Assembly: GCA_020536535.1 (NCBI GenBank)
Contig: JAHLWZ010000216.1
Location: forward strand, 1-45,817
Direction: 5' to 3'
DNA from: Pelomyxa schiedti
Taxonomy: Eukaryota > Evosea > Pelobiontida > Pelomyxidae
Length of the DNA: 45,817 nt
Position numbers and translations under genes: made by a program. Numbering within the stretch: the stretch's first letter is position 1; each line of letters opens with the position of its first letter. The notes beneath the pieces were generated by a model, which ran no database searches, had not been told where the DNA came from, and saw nothing but the letters and a program-made list of their open reading frames with translations. Positions 45,640 to 45,817 of this stretch are shown piece by piece.

Positions 45640-45817
45640 AGAAAACTTAAAATCGTAGTAGTTATCTCTATCTCAATCAAACTTACAATGACTGAGAGCA
45701 TTTAAAATCGTAGTAATTATCTCAATCAAACTTACAATGACTGAGAGCATTTAAAATCGTAGTAATTATCTCAATCAAACTTACAATGATTGAGCAAGTG
45801 GTTGTTTGGTTGTAATT
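45640..45817 (+). repeat. Direct repeat, copy 2 plus one diverged sub-unit, cut by window edge
   Basis: 45698-45817 repeats 45258-45377 apparently base for base; 45640-45697 is an extra, slightly diverged sub-unit (TAGTAGTTATCTCTATCTC). The right edge of the window falls at the end of the repeated block, so the array may continue with a 440-bp period. Confidence 0.88.

Noticed and set aside
45258-45817. CRISPR array
   Set aside because: Sub-units abut or differ in spacing with no unique equal-length spacers, and the DNA is eukaryotic.
1-45817. Bacterial operon or mobile-element interpretation of minus/plus gene blocks
   Set aside because: Pervasive GT-AG introns and eukaryote-specific families rule this out; no transposase, integrase or reverse transcriptase is seen.

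Overview
The window is nuclear DNA from an intron-rich eukaryotic microbe. Most genes are cut by short GT-AG introns of roughly 35-220 nt, many with poly-T tracts before the acceptor, and genes are packed on both strands with 80-350 bp between neighbours. The gene set (calcineurin A, a Rho-type GTPase, kelch/F-box, ankyrin-MYND, Sel1 repeats, a P-glycoprotein-type ABC transporter, the GPI acyltransferase PIG-W/GWT1, an RluA-type pseudouridine synthase, a Crinkler/RHS-like ATPase-nuclease) suits a free-living amoeboid protist. I lean towards Amoebozoa, possibly an archamoeba, but this is inference from gene style. Exon joins below were worked out by eye from reading frame, splice dinucleotides and family conservation; gene ends are less certain than domain calls.

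Layout. 1-2865 (+): calcineurin A catalytic subunit with a long low-complexity N-terminus, open at the left edge. 3878-5639 (+): RRM protein of the plant BPA1 / fungal Vip1 type with a PPxY tail. 5825-8813 (-): one gene joining an atypical Rho GTPase, kelch repeats and a C-terminal F-box. 9082-10758 (+): membrane M28 peptidase. 10888-12604 (+): ankyrin-MYND protein. 12811-18702: an intronless island with two tandem paralogues of an unrecognised ~406-residue family, a broken third copy between them, and a 730-residue protein with a duplicated F-box-like unit on the other strand. 18931-20630 (+): secreted clan GH-A glycosidase. 20749-26552 (-): full ABCB transporter with an arginine/serine-repeat N-terminus. 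26957-28034 (-): signal peptide, SnoaL-like domain and one membrane span. 28377-31552 (+): receptor-like protein with two bacterial-type solute-binding domains, one membrane span and a short tail. 31649-33280 (-): pseudouridine synthase. 33901-36862 (-): Crinkler/RHS-like ATPase plus nuclease. 37761-39713 (+): PIG-W. 39888-42723 (-): Sel1-repeat protein with a Cys-rich segment. From 42724 to the right edge there is no convincing protein gene; this stretch holds a tRNA-like element with intact Pol III boxes, a microsatellite and two copies of a ~120 bp repeat spaced 440 bp apart.

The most striking object is the Rho-kelch-F-box fusion. It looks like a Cullin-1 (F-box) counterpart of animal/amoebozoan RhoBTB proteins, which join a degenerate Rho domain to a Cullin-3 (BTB) adaptor. 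The double solute-binding-domain receptor and the ABC transporter with RS repeats are next in interest. No operon-like functional cluster is apparent; neighbours are functionally unrelated, as is usual in a eukaryote.
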